A DNA stretch of 64,000 nucleotides from Blumeriella jaapii (GCA_009599575.1 VWND01000007.1:682001-746000); one strand, 5' to 3'; counted from the first letter of the stretch, positions 34,855 to 47,953 are shown. The notes: generated from the letters alone by a model not told the origin. Numbers and translations are program-made.

Positions 34855-35708
34855 CGACGACGATTTTCGGGCAGTTTCTGCTTCTAAGACTCGCCGGGCG
34901 AACATCAGTCGCTCCGAGATTGCCTGGAATTCGACCTGGAGATTACTTGCACAACACATAAAATGCACTTTCAGAGCGTTCATACTGAGCTACCTTTCGA
35001 ATTTGAATAGCAAATTAGCCGAAACTATCCATTGTTGTTGTTGTTGTTGCTCGCCCTTTTGATAAGTGAGAGCAAGCTTGAACTAAATTTCGTCACTATC
35101 TCACTCCAGATCAGGTACGTCACGCACACGCGCATGGGTGCTCAACATTCATCATCGAAAGTTCATGTTTTTTCTGGTGTTATTGAGCGTGATACGGTAA
35201 ACCATCCATTCTTATCAATATGAGTTCAGACCAGAGCCCTGATGAACACCAAAGCCATGACTCTAACCCCAAAGCTGTAGATGAGAACCAAAATAATGTA
35301 CTCGTGCCAATTGGACAGTGTTCATAATTACTCAATCGGATATGTAAACAAAACAGAAGCGAGCATCTCTGGCGACTTGGACCTTGAACAGGCCCTCGAC
35401 GGCATCCCAGACTCTTGGCATCAGTATGCAGCCCAGGACAATAATAAAATCGCGATCTCTGATGCTGCTTGTCCTTTCTTTCAAGTTCACATGAATTCTT
35501 ATACAAGTATTGAGTAAAATGAAGAAATAGCAAAGGCCCCAGACACTACTTCAGGATCTCCGTGGCTTGGCTTACATAAGCAATCGCTACATCATGCCCA
35601 GGGCTTCCAGCGGCCGCTTGACGTGATACCAGCGCGTGAAACTCAACACAGCGCGGACTGAGCTCCTGCCACTCACAAGAACTGTAATGACATGTCGCGA
35701 CTGCTAAT
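34855..35708. other. Intergenic, 854 bp
   Basis: Contains a TTG repeat (35028-35049) and AT-rich sequence upstream of VPS11. Short ORFs only; no gene recognised. Confidence 0.6.
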
Positions 35709-38700
35709 ATGGCTTTACTCTCGGTATGTCTTCAATGCAATCTTAAATTCGAGACCAATATGCTAATAAGCTGCAGTGGAAAACGGTCGATTTCTTCGAA
35801 GTGAGCCAAGTCAATCCTGTTGACGTCGAGAGCCGGTCCTTCTTCGACAACAATGAAATCAGCTGTGTCTGTTCGGGCTCCGAAAGCCTCTTCCTCGGTA
35901 GTCACGATGGCAGCGTCCGCATCCTCTCACCATCGTTCAAGATCCTGCGAACCTTCCAGGCGCACGAAAGTGGCTCGATAACGCACATGAAGCAGGTGGA
36001 AGGGACAGCTTTGTTGGTGACAATATCAGTGTGTGCCTCTGGGGACTCTGGGAATCTACGGATCTGATCGATTATAGGAAGACATATCCAACGAGCCCGT
36101 CCTGAAAGTGTGGGCGCTGGACAAGCCCGTGAAGAAGACCGGACTTCCTACGTGCCAGTCAACACTCAGCATTCAGAACGGGAGAAAGCCATTTCCGGTG
36201 TGTGGCCCATGCGGCTACAGCGTTCTGCGGGTTCTTTCGCTGACTATGGATGGCAGATTTCAGCTTTTGCAGCCCTCGATGACCTTTCCCAGCTAGCTGT
36301 GGGGTTCGCCAATGGATCCGTCACTGTCATACGGGGTGATCTGATACACGATCGAGGCGCAAAACAGAGGACCGTACATGAATCCGAAGAGCCCATAACT
36401 GGAGTCGAGTTTCGAGACGAGAATAAGGCCATCACTCTGTACATATCGACGACATCGCGGATACTGAAGCTTGCCATTCAAGGGCGATCAGGCCAGGCTG
36501 CCAAAACAGTGGAGGAGCTGGGATGTGGTGTTGGTTGTATGACTCTCGACAAACGAACCGGGGATATTGTCGTTGTCCGCGATGATGCAATTTATTATTA
36601 CGGCGTTGATGGGCGAGGCCCATGCTACGCTTACGATGGCCCAAAAAGTTTGGTATCCATCTACAAGGACTATGTAGCTCTTGCGTGCCCTCCTGCGATC
36701 GCTACCACTTCTGCCAAGGCAAATGGGTTGCGGCGATTTGGTGGTGCTCAGGCGGAAGACCTGTTCAACACCTCAACATTCACGTTGTTAGACACTGGCC
36801 TTCGATTTGTTCGCTCTCCGAATCCCTGGTATCCCAGATCAAGAAATTGTTCTCAATATGGGGGGATCTTTTCTCACTCACTCAAGACGGCAAGGTAAGT
36901 ATTTCCACCTGTAACATGCCCATGACATAAGATCACTGACACACTTTCCAGATTTGGAGATATCACGAGAAAACTTTGCAACAGAAACTGGAGATACTGT
37001 ATCAGAGGAATCTGTTCGTGCCCGCTATCAGCTTAGCCCTCAGGTCAGGTATGGACCTGCAACAGCAGAATGTGATTTACCGCAAGTACGGCGACTATCT
37101 GTATCAGAGGGCAGATTACGACGGTGCTATGGAGCAGTATCTCAAAGCGATTGACAACACTGAGCCATCGCAAGTCATCCGAAAATTCTTAGATACACAG
37201 AGGATACACAATCTGATTGAGTATCTCGAAGAATTGCATGAGCATCACAAAGCTACTGCTGATCATACCACTCTTCTCTTGAACTGTTATGCGAAGCTCA
37301 AAGATATTGGAAAACTCGAAAAGTTTATCAAGTCACCAGGTGATCTGAAATTTGACCTAGACACGGCAATTTCGATGTGTAGACAAGGCGGGTACTTTGA
37401 CCAGGCAGCTTACCTTGCTACTAAACATGGCGAACATGAGCTTGTGGTCGATATTCTGATCGAGGACTCGAAGCTTTACTCGGAGGCTTTGCACTACATA
37501 TGGCGTCTCGAGCCTGATGCCGTAAGTCGTGCTCCTTTCTAAGTGAAAACGATGCGATGCTGATCCGACGTAGGCATATCCTAACTTGATGAAGTATGCG
37601 AGAGTTCTACTAGAACATTGCTCAAAAGATGCTACTGATTTGTTCGTTGAGTATTTCACTGGACGCTACCAACCGAAGAAAGATGTCGTAGTCCCCCAGA
37701 CAGTGTCCGTTCAACAGCTTGGCTACGCAGCTGGGGCTGTGAATGCCGTCCAAAATCTGCGAGATCTCCTCCCTCTGCCATACATGAACACCTCGGTTGT
37801 TGCTTCACCACCCACGCAAGGCGACGTGGCTGCTACCGCCGGTGACAATCCACTCACGGAAAGCCTAGATCAAATCGATGTCCCTCAATACACCGCTCCG
37901 CAGCCTAGGACCGCATTCTCGTCTTTCGTAGATCATCCAGACGAGTTCATCATATTCCTCGAAGCTTGTCTGCAGGAAAAGGATCTGAAGCAGCGTGATA
38001 AGATTGATCTTTACACGACACTTTTCGAAATGTATCTGCACAAATCGAATGAGAAGAAAGGTGCCAACAGGGAAGAGTGGGAGGCGAAGGCCAAGACACT
38101 CATATCCGGAAAAGACATTCCGATTGATACCTCCAACGTCCTCCTCTTATCTCACCTGTCTAATTTTCAAGATGGTACCATCCTCATTCGGGAACAGGCA
38201 GGTCTGCGGTTCGACATTTTCCGATCCTATACATCTGCAAAGGATACACGTGGCGCCATTAAGGCGCTCAAGAAGTACGGCCCCGAAGAACCGCAGCTGT
38301 ATCCCGCTGCTCTAGCATACTTCACATCAGACCCGCGGATTCTCGAAGAAGCCGGAGATGAACTCGATGTGGTTCTGAAGAGAATCGACGAGGACGGGCT
38401 CATGGCTCCTCTGCAAGTCATCCAGACCCTCAGTACCAACGCGGTGGCAACCATGGGCATGGTGAAACCATATCTCCAGCAAACCATCGAGCGGGAGCGC
38501 AAAGAAATCGCGTCGAATCGTCGGCTCATCAGCTCATACCGCAAAGAGACGCTCGACAAGCGGCAGGAGATAACCGAACTGGCGAGCAAGCCGCAGGCCT
38601 TCAACAACTCCCGATGCTCGTCGTGCGGGAATCAGCTGGCGCTGCCGGCCGTGCACTTCCTGTGCAAGCATAGCTTCCACCAGCACTGTCTCAACATGGA

Positions 38701-38908
38701 CGTGGACCAGGATGGCAACGTGGAGGGCAGCTGCCCCAACTGTCGGAAAGACAACGATACGATTCGCGCCATACGGAGGGCGCAGGACGAGAGCGCCGAT
38801 AGGCACGACATGTTCCTGGATGCGCTGGCTCGGAGTAACGACAAGTTTGGAACCATTAGCGAGTTTTTTGGCAGAGGTGTCATGGAGGTCCCTCTTGCGC
38901 TGGAGTAG
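35709..38908 (+). CDS. VPS11: Vacuolar sorting protein Vps11 (Pep5), RING-H2, frame break in exon 4
   Basis: A core subunit of the HOPS and CORVET tethering complexes at vacuole and endosome. Exons: 35709-35723, 35777-36028, 36078-36197, 36257-36894, 36952-37521, 37574-38908. The N-terminal beta-propeller starts MALLSWKTVDFFE. A clathrin-type alpha-solenoid follows (QVIRKFLDTQRIHNLIEYLE, FDLDTAISMCRQGGYFDQAA). The C-terminal RING-H2 reads CSSCGNQL, CKHSFHQHC and CPNC. Exons total 2930 nt, one short of 977 codons. Around 36809-36818 the frame goes from LDTGLRFV to an alternative frame encoding SESLVSQIKKLF, so one base is missing there. Confidence 0.94.
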
Positions 38909-39465
38909 GGCAGAGTAGTGTAGTGTAGTGTAGAACAGAATCATGATACCATTCCATCCATCGCTCAAGCTTCAGCCGCTACAGTATGTACTGTGTATAG
39001 CTATCATCTCCCTTCTCGGCTCGTAATTCCTACCATGCGGCATAGGTGGGCTTGAATCGCCGAGAATTGGAAGGTACCGTCCCGATCGACTGGCTTCGAT
39101 CTTTCACGCCGTCCTGGGACAGTTGTGGTGGTAGAGTGTACCTACCTACCTCCTATATGTATCTACCTACCTATCTACCTAAGTAAGATCTTACAGTACC
39201 ACCCACAATCACGTGCATTACACGCCATGTTCTGCTCCCTACCTATACCTACCTTACCTTGCCTTACTGTACCTTGCCATACCAACCTACCTACTGTACT
39301 GTACATATCTCTCTTCGTATGTACTGCACCTGTCGGAACCCAGCAAAAGCAAACCCTCAAGCTTCGTTCCATCGCTCTTCCACCGACCCTTCCATGCACA
39401 CAAGCTCGAATCGCACAGCACAGGACAAACTGTGTACTTTCTTCTTTCTTCTCCGTCTTTCATTT

Positions 39466-39566
39466 CCGTCTTTCTCTTCCGTCTTTCTCTTCCGTCTTTC
39501 TCTTCCGTCTTTCTCTTCCGTCTTTCTCTTCCGTCTTTCTCTTCCGTCTTTCTCTTCCGTCTTTCT
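39466..39566 (+). repeat. 13-bp minisatellite (CCGTCTTTCTCTT), 8 copies
   Basis: GTCTTT recurs with exact 13-bp spacing at 39468, 39481, 39494, 39507, 39520, 39533, 39546 and 39559. It gives strand-asymmetric pyrimidine-rich DNA. Confidence 0.92.
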
Positions 39567-39630
39567 TTTCTCCCCTTAGCGAGTTTGGTCTTGTGGGTAA
39601 CAGTCAAGTACTGTACAGTACAGCAAAGTA

Positions 39631-39683
39631 TCCAACCAACCAACCAGCCAACCAACCAACCAACCAACCATCCATCCATCCAT
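39631..39683 (+). repeat. CCAA/CCAT tetranucleotide tract
   Basis: About 13 tetramer units, mostly CCAA and then CCAT, followed by a poly-C-rich stretch. Confidence 0.9.
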
Positions 39684-40311
39684 TTCCCCCCTCTCACCCC
39701 CCCTCCCCCCCCCCCCTATTTTTAAAATGACACCCAGTGGCGCAATTCTTCGACGTGCAACAAAACCCCCGGCGCCGGGTTCGCGGGAGGGGGACCAAGC
39801 ACCGGGACAAGGACCGGGAGGCGAGGGCAGAGTTGCCGAGAACGACAGCCGAAGCCGAGATGCGAGATTGTGGGAAGCGAGATGCGAGGACGGCCACGGA
39901 ACGAACGGCGCGACGACCATCGAGGACTCGGGCCTTGGGTTGGGAGGGTGGATTGCTGAGCATTGCTTACTACTTACTTACCTATGCTGTAGGTTGTTCT
40001 TATCTAGACGTGTACACACATCATTCATGGGTGAGGTATAGTTGGTGCTCGATGCTCGATGCTTGATCTGTGTGGATCTACACATGTATGAATTTGGTAT
40101 TAATGGATGGATGGGGCTCTGGTCTTGCTGTCACGGCTGTTTGTACTGTACGTGTGAGTTCGGTGATGTGTGTTTGCAGGGCGCATCTAATGCGAAGAGA
40201 AGTCTTCGAGAATCTCTATCCAACCATCGTCATTTTCCAAGTGACGCCGCTAACTATGCAAGACGAATATCTAAACTCCAAACAGTGCCCAACAGCAATA
40301 CAAGAATTCGC

Positions 40312-42590
40312 TCAACTACAAAGTACTGTAAGGTCGCTCGGGTCCACACCATCCCGGGGCCGATCCCATGTGCGAATGTGCCCTGCAAATTATGTTACCG
40401 ACAAGTTCCTCGTGTCATCATCGGTTGGGGACTGACCATTCTTGCAACTCGTGAAGATTGAGTTCTCGGTGAATTCCAGCCAGCACAATGGATCTGGATC
40501 GATGATTTTGGACTTTCAAAGACATCAGCAGCGATTGGGCAGAGGAGGTGCTAAGACGTACCATGACAGGGGGTAGCGTGGCAGTAGTCGCTCGGGGCTC
40601 TACTGGATGCTCAATCGGATTCTCGACTTCGCCCTCGGCAGACAAGTTCGAGTTTGACCGAAGCCTGCTTATCGTTGTGTTTTGGGTTTCGGCTCTCTGT
40701 AGTGGATTTGCGAAGCGTGAAGAGATGCTACCTGTGTGCCTCACAGATATCTGCATGCCGTGTCAGCTATGCTCGGAAGCTAATGAAAGGCAGCCTACGG
40801 CTTTTGGACGGTGCAGCATTCCTACACTGAAATCCCAAAGTAGGAGTCTGCAGTCTTCACCAACGCTACCGAAGCGGTAGTTCCGGTCATCACAGCGCCA
40901 GGGATCGAAGCAAACAGCCGTGACCCAGGATTGATGCCCTTGGCAACGTGCCACGATCGTGGAGTCTTTGACTGACCAGATGGATACGAGGTCGTCTTGG
41001 CCACCGGTAAGAACGTATTTGCCATCTGGAGACCAGCAAACACAGAGGAAGCCGCCATAGTAACTTGAATAGGTGCCCCGAAGCCTAAAAGGTTAGCGCA
41101 ATGAGGCTCTGGGAGAGAGGTTGCTTACTGCTCCTTGAGATAGTCGATAATTCGTAACGTCCCATCCTCGGACACAACGGCAACATGCCTGTTATCTGGC
41201 GAGAAAGCAAATGCATTGATGCGTTGGTTTGAGAGCTTCCAAACAGAAACAGGGTTGAACTTCTGGTTCTTCGAGTGCACAGACTTGTCGATATGGAGCT
41301 TCACTTTAGTGGCAGGCTCATCATTGCTATTGGTGCCAGACTCGCCATTCGTGTCGTTCCCGTTGTCTTCGGGCAAGAATGCCAGATCTTCTTTCTCCTT
41401 GTCATATACAACGAGGGAGCCGTCCATATGTGCTGCAAGGAAAAGATTCTCCGATCCTGGTATCCAACGGATCTCGGAGACAGGAGTTGCGTTGATGATT
41501 CCCTGTGCTAGTTTAGTATCGATGCAAACCTATCCTGAAGGTCTTCCTACGTTCTTGTTCAAGCGAGTATACTTCTGAGAGATAGGCTCAAACCAGATGA
41601 TTTCACCGGTCGAGAATCCCATTATGAGGTCAATGTGGCTGGGGGCTTTGGTGACTTGGTTGATGTCATGGCAAAGACAGTGACCTTTGGTGAATAGGAT
41701 TTTGGTTAGATGATCTGCCTGTGTATCGCTTAGCGACCCGTGAGTGTCTCGAGCATTAGGAGCTTTCGAACCTTCTGGGCAGTTGACAAGTCAAGCCACT
41801 GGAATGCTCGGTTGACGTTCGCAAAAGCAAAATACCCGTCTATGGGCCTTTCCTGTATCCGCTTGCCCACGTTCTCGTTCACTATGCACCGTGAGATAAA
41901 GGACGAGTTACTCTTCGCGATGTTATTCTTTGGTTTCCTCCTCTTCCCGACCTCTTTCCCGGTGGCCGATAGCATTGAATTGCCCTCTCCGAATGCTGGA
42001 GCAGACCCCACGGAGAGTTCAGCTCGCGCGCTTCCGGTAACTGACGTATCTCCTCCATCGCTGCTCCCCGGAACATGTTCTCCCGAAGTACGATCCTCGC
42101 TAGGGTTCTCTTGGATGCTGGTATTGACTCCTCCAGAGACCGTACTCCTGCTCGTGTCGGTTCGGTAAAGAAGTGGCGCTAAGCTTCTGGAGCTCAAGGA
42201 GAGCAGCGAGATCTTGGTGCCAGCCGTCGCGGGTTGCGGAGTCGTTGCGAGCGGATTTGGATTGATCACAGGCGCTTCAGAAGGATGAGGAGGCGGTATC
42301 GCCAGACGCAGGTCTTCTTTCAGGACATAGGTGCCTGTGGACTTCAGCTTGGCTCTACTCTGGGATGCGCCGCGCACGACCATACCTTCGCCCACCACCA
42401 ATTGGTACTCCGGCCCCGAAGGGTGCGACAGGATGTTATGCGTTTCGATTATCGGCGGCACAGCGCCATTGGCAACGGCCGAATTGTACGCAGCGACGGA
42501 CGGGTACCGGGGCGGGGGAGGGAGCACGCTGTCGTGTAGGATCAGTGGAAGAGCAGTACAGCGCAAGTTTCATCAAGGTACTCACAACAT
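40312..42590 (-). CDS. creC: Catabolite repression WD40 protein CreC
   Basis: Partner of the CreB deubiquitinase in carbon catabolite repression in moulds. Nine exons: 42586-42590, 42386-42528, 42334-41772, 41718-41551, 41502-41129, 41084-40799, 40750-40562, 40512-40437, 40382-40312; the sum of 1875 nt gives 624 aa. Landmarks are [93 protein letters not shown], repeats such as [20 protein letters not shown] and [18 protein letters not shown], and [10 protein letters not shown]. Two introns could mislead: 42335-42385 (51 nt, in frame) and 41719-41771 (53 nt), which mimics a frameshift. The 5-nt first exon is the least certain part. Divergent from GEM1. Confidence 0.92.
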
Positions 42591-43170
42591 GGCGGGCGCA
42601 GACCTGCCAAGTGCAAAGGGCTACGGCGCTGCGAATAAGCTATGCAAGGCCAGCTCTGTCGAGACACCGTGGGACAGTCTGTTCTGTCGGCAGTGGTGGG
42701 TCGAATGTATATAAGATTCGTCGATGACCATGCCATGCCACCCATTGCATGTACGTACGTGCGATGTACCGAGCTGGCTGGCTGGGCTGGGCTGGGCTGG
42801 CCCGGTCTCGCAGATCGGTCCGCCGCCCCGAGAACCTTGAACCTATATACAGACATACAGACATACAGACATTCAGACATACAGTACACACAGTACACAC
42901 AGTGCAGCACAGTACTGTACTGCACATACACACGGTACACACCTGCGAGACTCCCAGCAGCAGCTTAGCGCGTCAAGCTGCAAATCAAATCGTGTCACCT
43001 AAGCGCCATGTGAGTACACGAGAGCCGCATCGCCAGACGACCATTTTCCGCCCCTTCATTCTCCCCAGATGGAGAGCTCGTAGCTGCGGCACACTCGGCC
43101 GACACCGCCAACATGTCTGCAGGTAAAGTCCCCTGCCGTTGGTCTGCAGGTCAAGAGGAACAGAGGTCTG
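42591..43170. other. Divergent region creC / GEM1, 580 bp
   Basis: Contains a CAGA(CATA) run (42848-42885), GGCTGGGCTGG repeats (42777-42802) and a GTACTGTACTG motif near 42911. An upstream ATG at 43112 followed by GTAAAG could form a small first exon for GEM1. Confidence 0.55.
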
Positions 43171-45057
43171 ATGACAACAGTGAGAATCGTCTGTGTAGGC
43201 GACGACAGCGTGGGCAAGAGCAGCCTCATCACCTCGCTGGTCAAAGATGTCTTCGTGACGAACAAGATCCAAGCTGTCCTCCCGCAAATCACCATCCCGC
43301 CGAGCATTGGGACGCCCGAGAATGTTACCACGACCATCGTCGATACCTCAGCCCTCCCCCAGGAGCGGAACACCCTGCGGAAGGAGATTCGGAAGTCCAA
43401 TGTGATTCTGCTGGTGTATTCCGACCACTATAGCTATGAGCGGGTGGCATTGTTCTGGATGCCGTACTTTCGCTCCTTGGGAGTCAACGTGCCGGTAGTG
43501 CTGTGTGCTAACAAGTCGGACCTGACAAGGAATGGGAATGTGGCACAGGTGGTCGAGGATGAGATGCTTCCGGTCATGGCTGAGTTCAAGGAGATCGACT
43601 CTTGCATACGCACAAGTGCCAGGGAGCACCACAATGTGAACGAGGTCTTCTTCCTATGCCAGAAGGCCGTCACCCACCCGATCGCGCCTCTCTTCGATGC
43701 CAAGGAAGGAAATCTCAAGCCCGCTGCGGTGGCGGCCCTCAAGAGAATCTTCTATCTGTGCGACAAGGACCAGGATGGATATCTGAATGATCAGGAGATG
43801 AATGCTTTCCAAGAGAAATGTTTCGACAAACCATTGTCACCCGAGGATCTGGACAACATCAAACTATCCATCAGCAAAATATCACTCGAATCTCAGATCG
43901 ACAGGGGTATTGACCAAAAAGGGTTCATTCAGCTGAACAAGATCTTTGCAGAGAAGGGAAGACATGAAACCATATGGATCATTCTACGGAAATTCCATTA
44001 TACCGACAGTCTGAGCTTGAAAGACAGCTTCCTCAACCCCAAATTCGAGATACCGGAATATTCCTCGGCGGAACTAAGTCCCGCTGGGTACCGATTTTTT
44101 GTTGATCTGTTCCTGATCTTCGACAAGGACAACGATGGTGGACTCAACAACTCGGAACTGGACGCTCTCTTTGCACCGACACCAGGTCTGCCGTCATTTT
44201 GGCTCGAGACCTCCTTTCCGACCTCCACGGTCCGTAACGAAGCTGGCCACATCACCTTGCAAGGTTGGCTCGCTCAATGGTCGATGACCACCTTCGTCTC
44301 ACCCAGCACAACCCTCTCCTACCTCGCCTACCTTGGTTTCGAGCCAGCTGGTGGACCCCGCCTTTCCACAACATCCGCGCTCAAAATCACAAAGGCTAGA
44401 AAACGGCGCCGGCGAGCCGGCCGCGTAGAACGCAACGTGGTCCTCTGCTACGTCGTTGGTTCCCCGGCCTCCGGCAAATCCTCCCTCCTAGACGCCTTCC
44501 TCGCCCGCCCCTTTGATACTCTCTACCGCCCCACCATTAAACCCCGGACAGCAGTGAATAGCGTCGAGCTGCACGGCGGCAAGCAATGCTACCTCATCCT
44601 CGAGGAACTCGGTGAGCTCGAACCTGCGATTCTGGACAATCAAGCCAAGCTCGACGCCTGCGACCTCATCTGCTATACATACGACTCTTCGGATCCTGAC
44701 TCGTTCTCACACATTGTATCTCTCCGAAAACGCTACCCACAACTCGATGAGCTTCCGGCTATCTACACGGCCCTGAAGGCTGACCAGGACAAGACGACGC
44801 AGCGGAGTGAGACGCAGCCGGACGAGTATACGATGGACCTGAACATGAACGCGCCGTTGCATGTGAGTGTTACGTGGAATAGCATTAGCGAACTCTTCAT
44901 CACGCTGGCGGAGGCCGCCACCAATCCCAGCTCGGCATTCCCCAAAAGCGAGGAGGAGGCGCCGGATCGGACGGGGGTGTATATTGCCGTGGGGGCGACG
45001 GCGTGCGCATTGCTTGCTGCCGGCATGATCTACAAGAGGGCGACAAATGCCAATTGA
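43171..45057 (+). CDS. GEM1: Mitochondrial Rho GTPase Gem1 (Miro)
   Basis: A tail-anchored outer mitochondrial membrane GTPase that controls mitochondrial shape, inheritance and ER contact sites. Single exon, 628 aa, no frame break. GTPase 1 has GDDSVGKSS (residues 10-18), DTSALP and NKSD. EF-hand loops are [12 protein letters not shown] (about residue 197) and [12 protein letters not shown] (about residue 316). GTPase 2 starts at GSPASGKSS (about residue 429). A C-terminal transmembrane segment ([17 protein letters not shown]) is followed by a short KRATNAN tail. Family length is 600-660 aa. An upstream ATG at 43112 with a spliced leader would add only a few residues; the ATG at 43171 matches the usual start. 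Confidence 0.96.
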   Translation: MTTVRIVCVGDDSVGKSSLITSLVKDVFVTNKIQAVLPQITIPPSIGTPENVTTTIVDTSALPQERNTLRKEIRKSNVILLVYSDHYSYERVALFWMPYFRSLGVNVPVVLCANKSDLTRNGNVAQVVEDEMLPVMAEFKEIDSCIRTSAREHHNVNEVFFLCQKAVTHPIAPLFDAKEGNLKPAAVAALKRIFYLCDKDQDGYLNDQEMNAFQEKCFDKPLSPEDLDNIKLSISKISLESQIDRGIDQKGFIQLNKIFAEKGRHETIWIILRKFHYTDSLSLKDSFLNPKFEIPEYSSAELSPAGYRFFVDLFLIFDKDNDGGLNNSELDALFAPTPGLPSFWLETSFPTSTVRNEAGHITLQGWLAQWSMTTFVSPSTTLSYLAYLGFEPAGGPRLSTTSALKITKARKRRRRAGRVERNVVLCYVVGSPASGKSSLLDAFLARPFDTLYRPTIKPRTAVNSVELHGGKQCYLILEELGELEPAILDNQAKLDACDLICYTYDSSDPDSFSHIVSLRKRYPQLDELPAIYTALKADQDKTTQRSETQPDEYTMDLNMNAPLHVSVTWNSISELFITLAEAATNPSSAFPKSEEEAPDRTGVYIAVGATACALLAAGMIYKRATNAN

Positions 45058-45574
45058 GGACGGGGGGAGGAGAGGGTCCTGAGCAGGAGAGAGAAAGGGA
45101 CAACGCGGTGCAGCGGGCCCAGTAGTAGTTATAGTAATTGTAATTGATGATACCCATCCCTTCTCTGGTCCGCCCCAACACGGTCTCCGAAAGGACAGAT
45201 GCGATCGAGTGCAATGCGGTGCGGTGCGGTGCGGTGTGTCGTGTAGAGTTGCCAGATGATTGTTTTGCTTGTGTGCAGTTCACGCTCACATCAGGGGAAC
45301 AAACAGAGCCGCGTCGGTGTGCGGGCTAGCGCAGCGCGCCGTGCACGAGCCAAGCGTTGCCGTTTTGAGATTCAAGCTCTGATGGGAAACCGCGATCTTT
45401 TTGTCGACAAGCATCGAACGCTCGACTCAAGTGGATTTCTCGCACTCAAGCACAAATCCCCTCCCTCCCAGTCTCAAGTACCTGGAATCGACAAACCTCC
45501 CTCCCTGACACCTGTGGCTTCGAACCCCCATCACATCAGGATCTCGGCGCTCTCAAACACGCTTCACATCCAGC
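45058..45574. other. Intergenic, 517 bp
   Basis: 3' flank of GEM1 and promoter of the DUF2433 gene. Contains a TGCGG pentamer run at about 45215-45235. No gene. Confidence 0.55.
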
Positions 45575-47953
45575 ATGGCTTCTGTAAGGTTCCTCCTTCC
45601 ACAGATCCAACCCTCATCCCCAGCGGCCTAATGCCCATCGCACGCTCCGACCTGTCTACAGGTCGCTGTGCGGCTGGACGCTCTTCTTTCGCCGCCGGCG
45701 CTTCGTGATGAGGCTACAGCTGACCGTGTGATCTCTTCCAGCAACGCCCTCACCCCTACAACAACCCAGGCTACCTTCCCAACGGCGGCGCACCAGGAGC
45801 CGCGCCTCTCCTGCCCAACAACGGACGCGTAATTCAAACCGGTGGCATCAGAGTGCTCTGCGTGGCAGACGTCCGGGGTACGTTGCAGGCGAGGTCCTCC
45901 TGAGCAGATCAAGCTGACACCAGAAAGGAAATCTCAGATCTCTGAACGACCTCGCAAAGCAAGCCCGCGCAGACCACATCATACACACTGGTGATTTTGG
46001 ATTCTACGATAACACCTCCCTAGATCGTATCGCTGAAAAGTGAGATGGCAAATGCCCAACCCAATCGCCACGTGCTAATCTGGTGCTTTTAGGACCCTCA
46101 AGCACGTCGCGCAATATTCCCCGCTCATCTCGGAGTCCGTAAAGAAGGCGATCGGAGCGCCTGGAGGGCCTGTGAAACAACGATTCAACCAGAGCGACCT
46201 GCCCCTTTCCGAACTCTCGCAATTTCTAGACGGTAGCCTGAAGCTTGATGTCCCGGTCTACACAGTCTGGGGTGCTTGCGAAGATGTACGTGTATTAGAG
46301 AAATTCAGGTCCGGAGAGTACAAGGTCGACAAGCTGCATATCATCGATGAGGCACGCTCTATGCTGCTAGAAGTTGGTGGCGTGAAGTTGCGACTTTTGG
46401 GGCTCGGTGGTGCCGTTGTTATGCACAAGCTATTCGACAACGGTGAGGGACGAACAACGATTGCAGGGGGGCAAGGCACCATGTGGACGACACTCCTACA
46501 GATGGGTGAGTTGGTAGATACCGCGAATCGGGTTTACGATCCCACAGAAACTCGTATCTTCATCACACATGCTTCGCCTGCCAGAGAAGGGATCCTGAAC
46601 CAGCTGTCCGTTACGCTCAAGGCCGACTTCTCGATTTCTGCCGGTCTTCATTTCCGATACGGAAGCTCTTACAACGAGTTCAGCGTCAACCCCACCTTGG
46701 ACCACTACCGTGGAAAGCTGGCTGCGTCGAAGGCATCTTTCAACGATGTATGGGAGACTGTCAAGAGCGAGGTGCAACCAGCCATCTCGCAAAATGAGGC
46801 TCAGCAAGGTCTTTTGAACAACGCTCTGGGGATAGTCGACAAGATGCCAAGCACTGCCCTTGGTGGAAACCCCTTCGGAGGGCCTGTCGGGGGTGCCAAT
46901 TCGGCGGCTATTGGACAAGTCGACGAGAGCGCTTTCAAGAACATGTGGAACTTCAACCTGGCAGATGCAGCATTCGGATGGTTGGTTCTAGAGGTTCAAG
47001 ATGGACGCATCGGTACGGAGATGAGAGCCCAGGGATTCAACTTCGCACACAGAGGCGCGAAGCAACACCCTAATCAAAGCAGCCAGCAACAACCTGCACA
47101 GGCCCCCTCGACCGGATCCGGAACCCCTGGAGCAAGTCATGCGGTTGTAGCTGCAGCTCCTCCTACAGGCCCAGCCCAAAGACCTCCACCCGCTCAGCCC
47201 GCCCAGCCCGCCCAGCCCTACAATCAACGCGGCCCTCAGCAGCAGCCATCGAGAGGACCGGTTGTTCCTGATATCAAATCAGAGTCGCCAGCTCCCCAAC
47301 AGAAGCCGGCCACTCCTCAACCTCAGACAAACGTCGTCAATCTTCCAGGGCCAACTGACAAGAAGGAGAACGATAAGAGTTCTATCAATGGAGCTATCCC
47401 CAATGGAACCGATGCATCTTCGCCGCACTCGAAGCCGGCTGGCGAGCCAATCGTTGGGCTGTTCATTATGAATGTGACCACTGACGAAGCTGTTCGGGAC
47501 CTCTTCAAGGACGAGGATAAGGAGAAGATCTTGAAGATTGAGAAGTGGGGCCAGTCCAACAAGGTCGCCCACTTCAAGACTATCGAGGAGAGAGACAGCA
47601 TTCTCGCGGGCCTGCCTGATGATGTCAAGTCGAGAAGTGGAGAGGATCGAAGCCGACCACTCGTCAAGATTTTCCAGCCTAAAGAGAGCAACAGATCGTT
47701 CACGAACAACCGTGGTTCAGCTGGAAACTGGGGCAGCAGCAGAGGCGGCAGTAACCCAGGCAACTCCCAAGGCGGATACCGAAGCGGAGGTGCGAGCGAC
47801 AGTGAGGGTGGGCGAGGAGGACGTGGAGGACGTGGTGCTTCCAGAGGCTCACGTGGTGAGGGTCGTGCGCGAGGAAGAGGCGGCCGTGGATTCGGAGGGA
47901 AGGACTCGCCTGCACCATCGAACGCTACTCCTGCCACCGCCGGCGATTCTTAA
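45575..47953 (+). CDS. DUF2433 protein with RGG-rich tail
   Basis: Exons: 45575-45583 (MAS), 45742-45877, 45928-46039, 46093-47953; total 2118 nt, 705 aa. The N-terminal half carries the fungal DUF2433 region: VLCVADVRGNLRSLNDLAKQ, HIIHTGDFGFYDN, and VYTVWGACEDVRVLEKF. GDFG, GACED and FITHASPAREG resemble a metallophosphoesterase fold (inference). A Pro/Gln-rich linker is followed by a short conserved block (IVGLFIMNVTTDEAVRDLF) and a Gly/Arg-rich RGG tail, which suggests RNA binding. The 9-nt first exon follows from the phase-0 join MAS|QRPHPYNNPG and a good CAGCTGACC branch site in the 158-nt first intron. Exact function unknown. Confidence 0.88.

Larger units (their letters stand above)
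38909..40311. other. Convergent intergenic region, 1403 bp, satellite-like tracts
   Basis: Between the 3' ends of VPS11 and CreC. It contains CCTA/TACC runs (39139-39180), a 13-bp minisatellite, a CCAA/CCAT tract (39631-39683), C-rich runs (39685-39717) and AGTAC motifs near 39607-39622. No gene recognised. Confidence 0.65.

Noticed and set aside
41719..41772. Apparent frameshift in creC after [11 protein letters not shown]
   Set aside because: A 53-nt GT-AG intron (41719-41771) with a GCTAAGC branch resolves it; the spliced CDS is an exact multiple of three.
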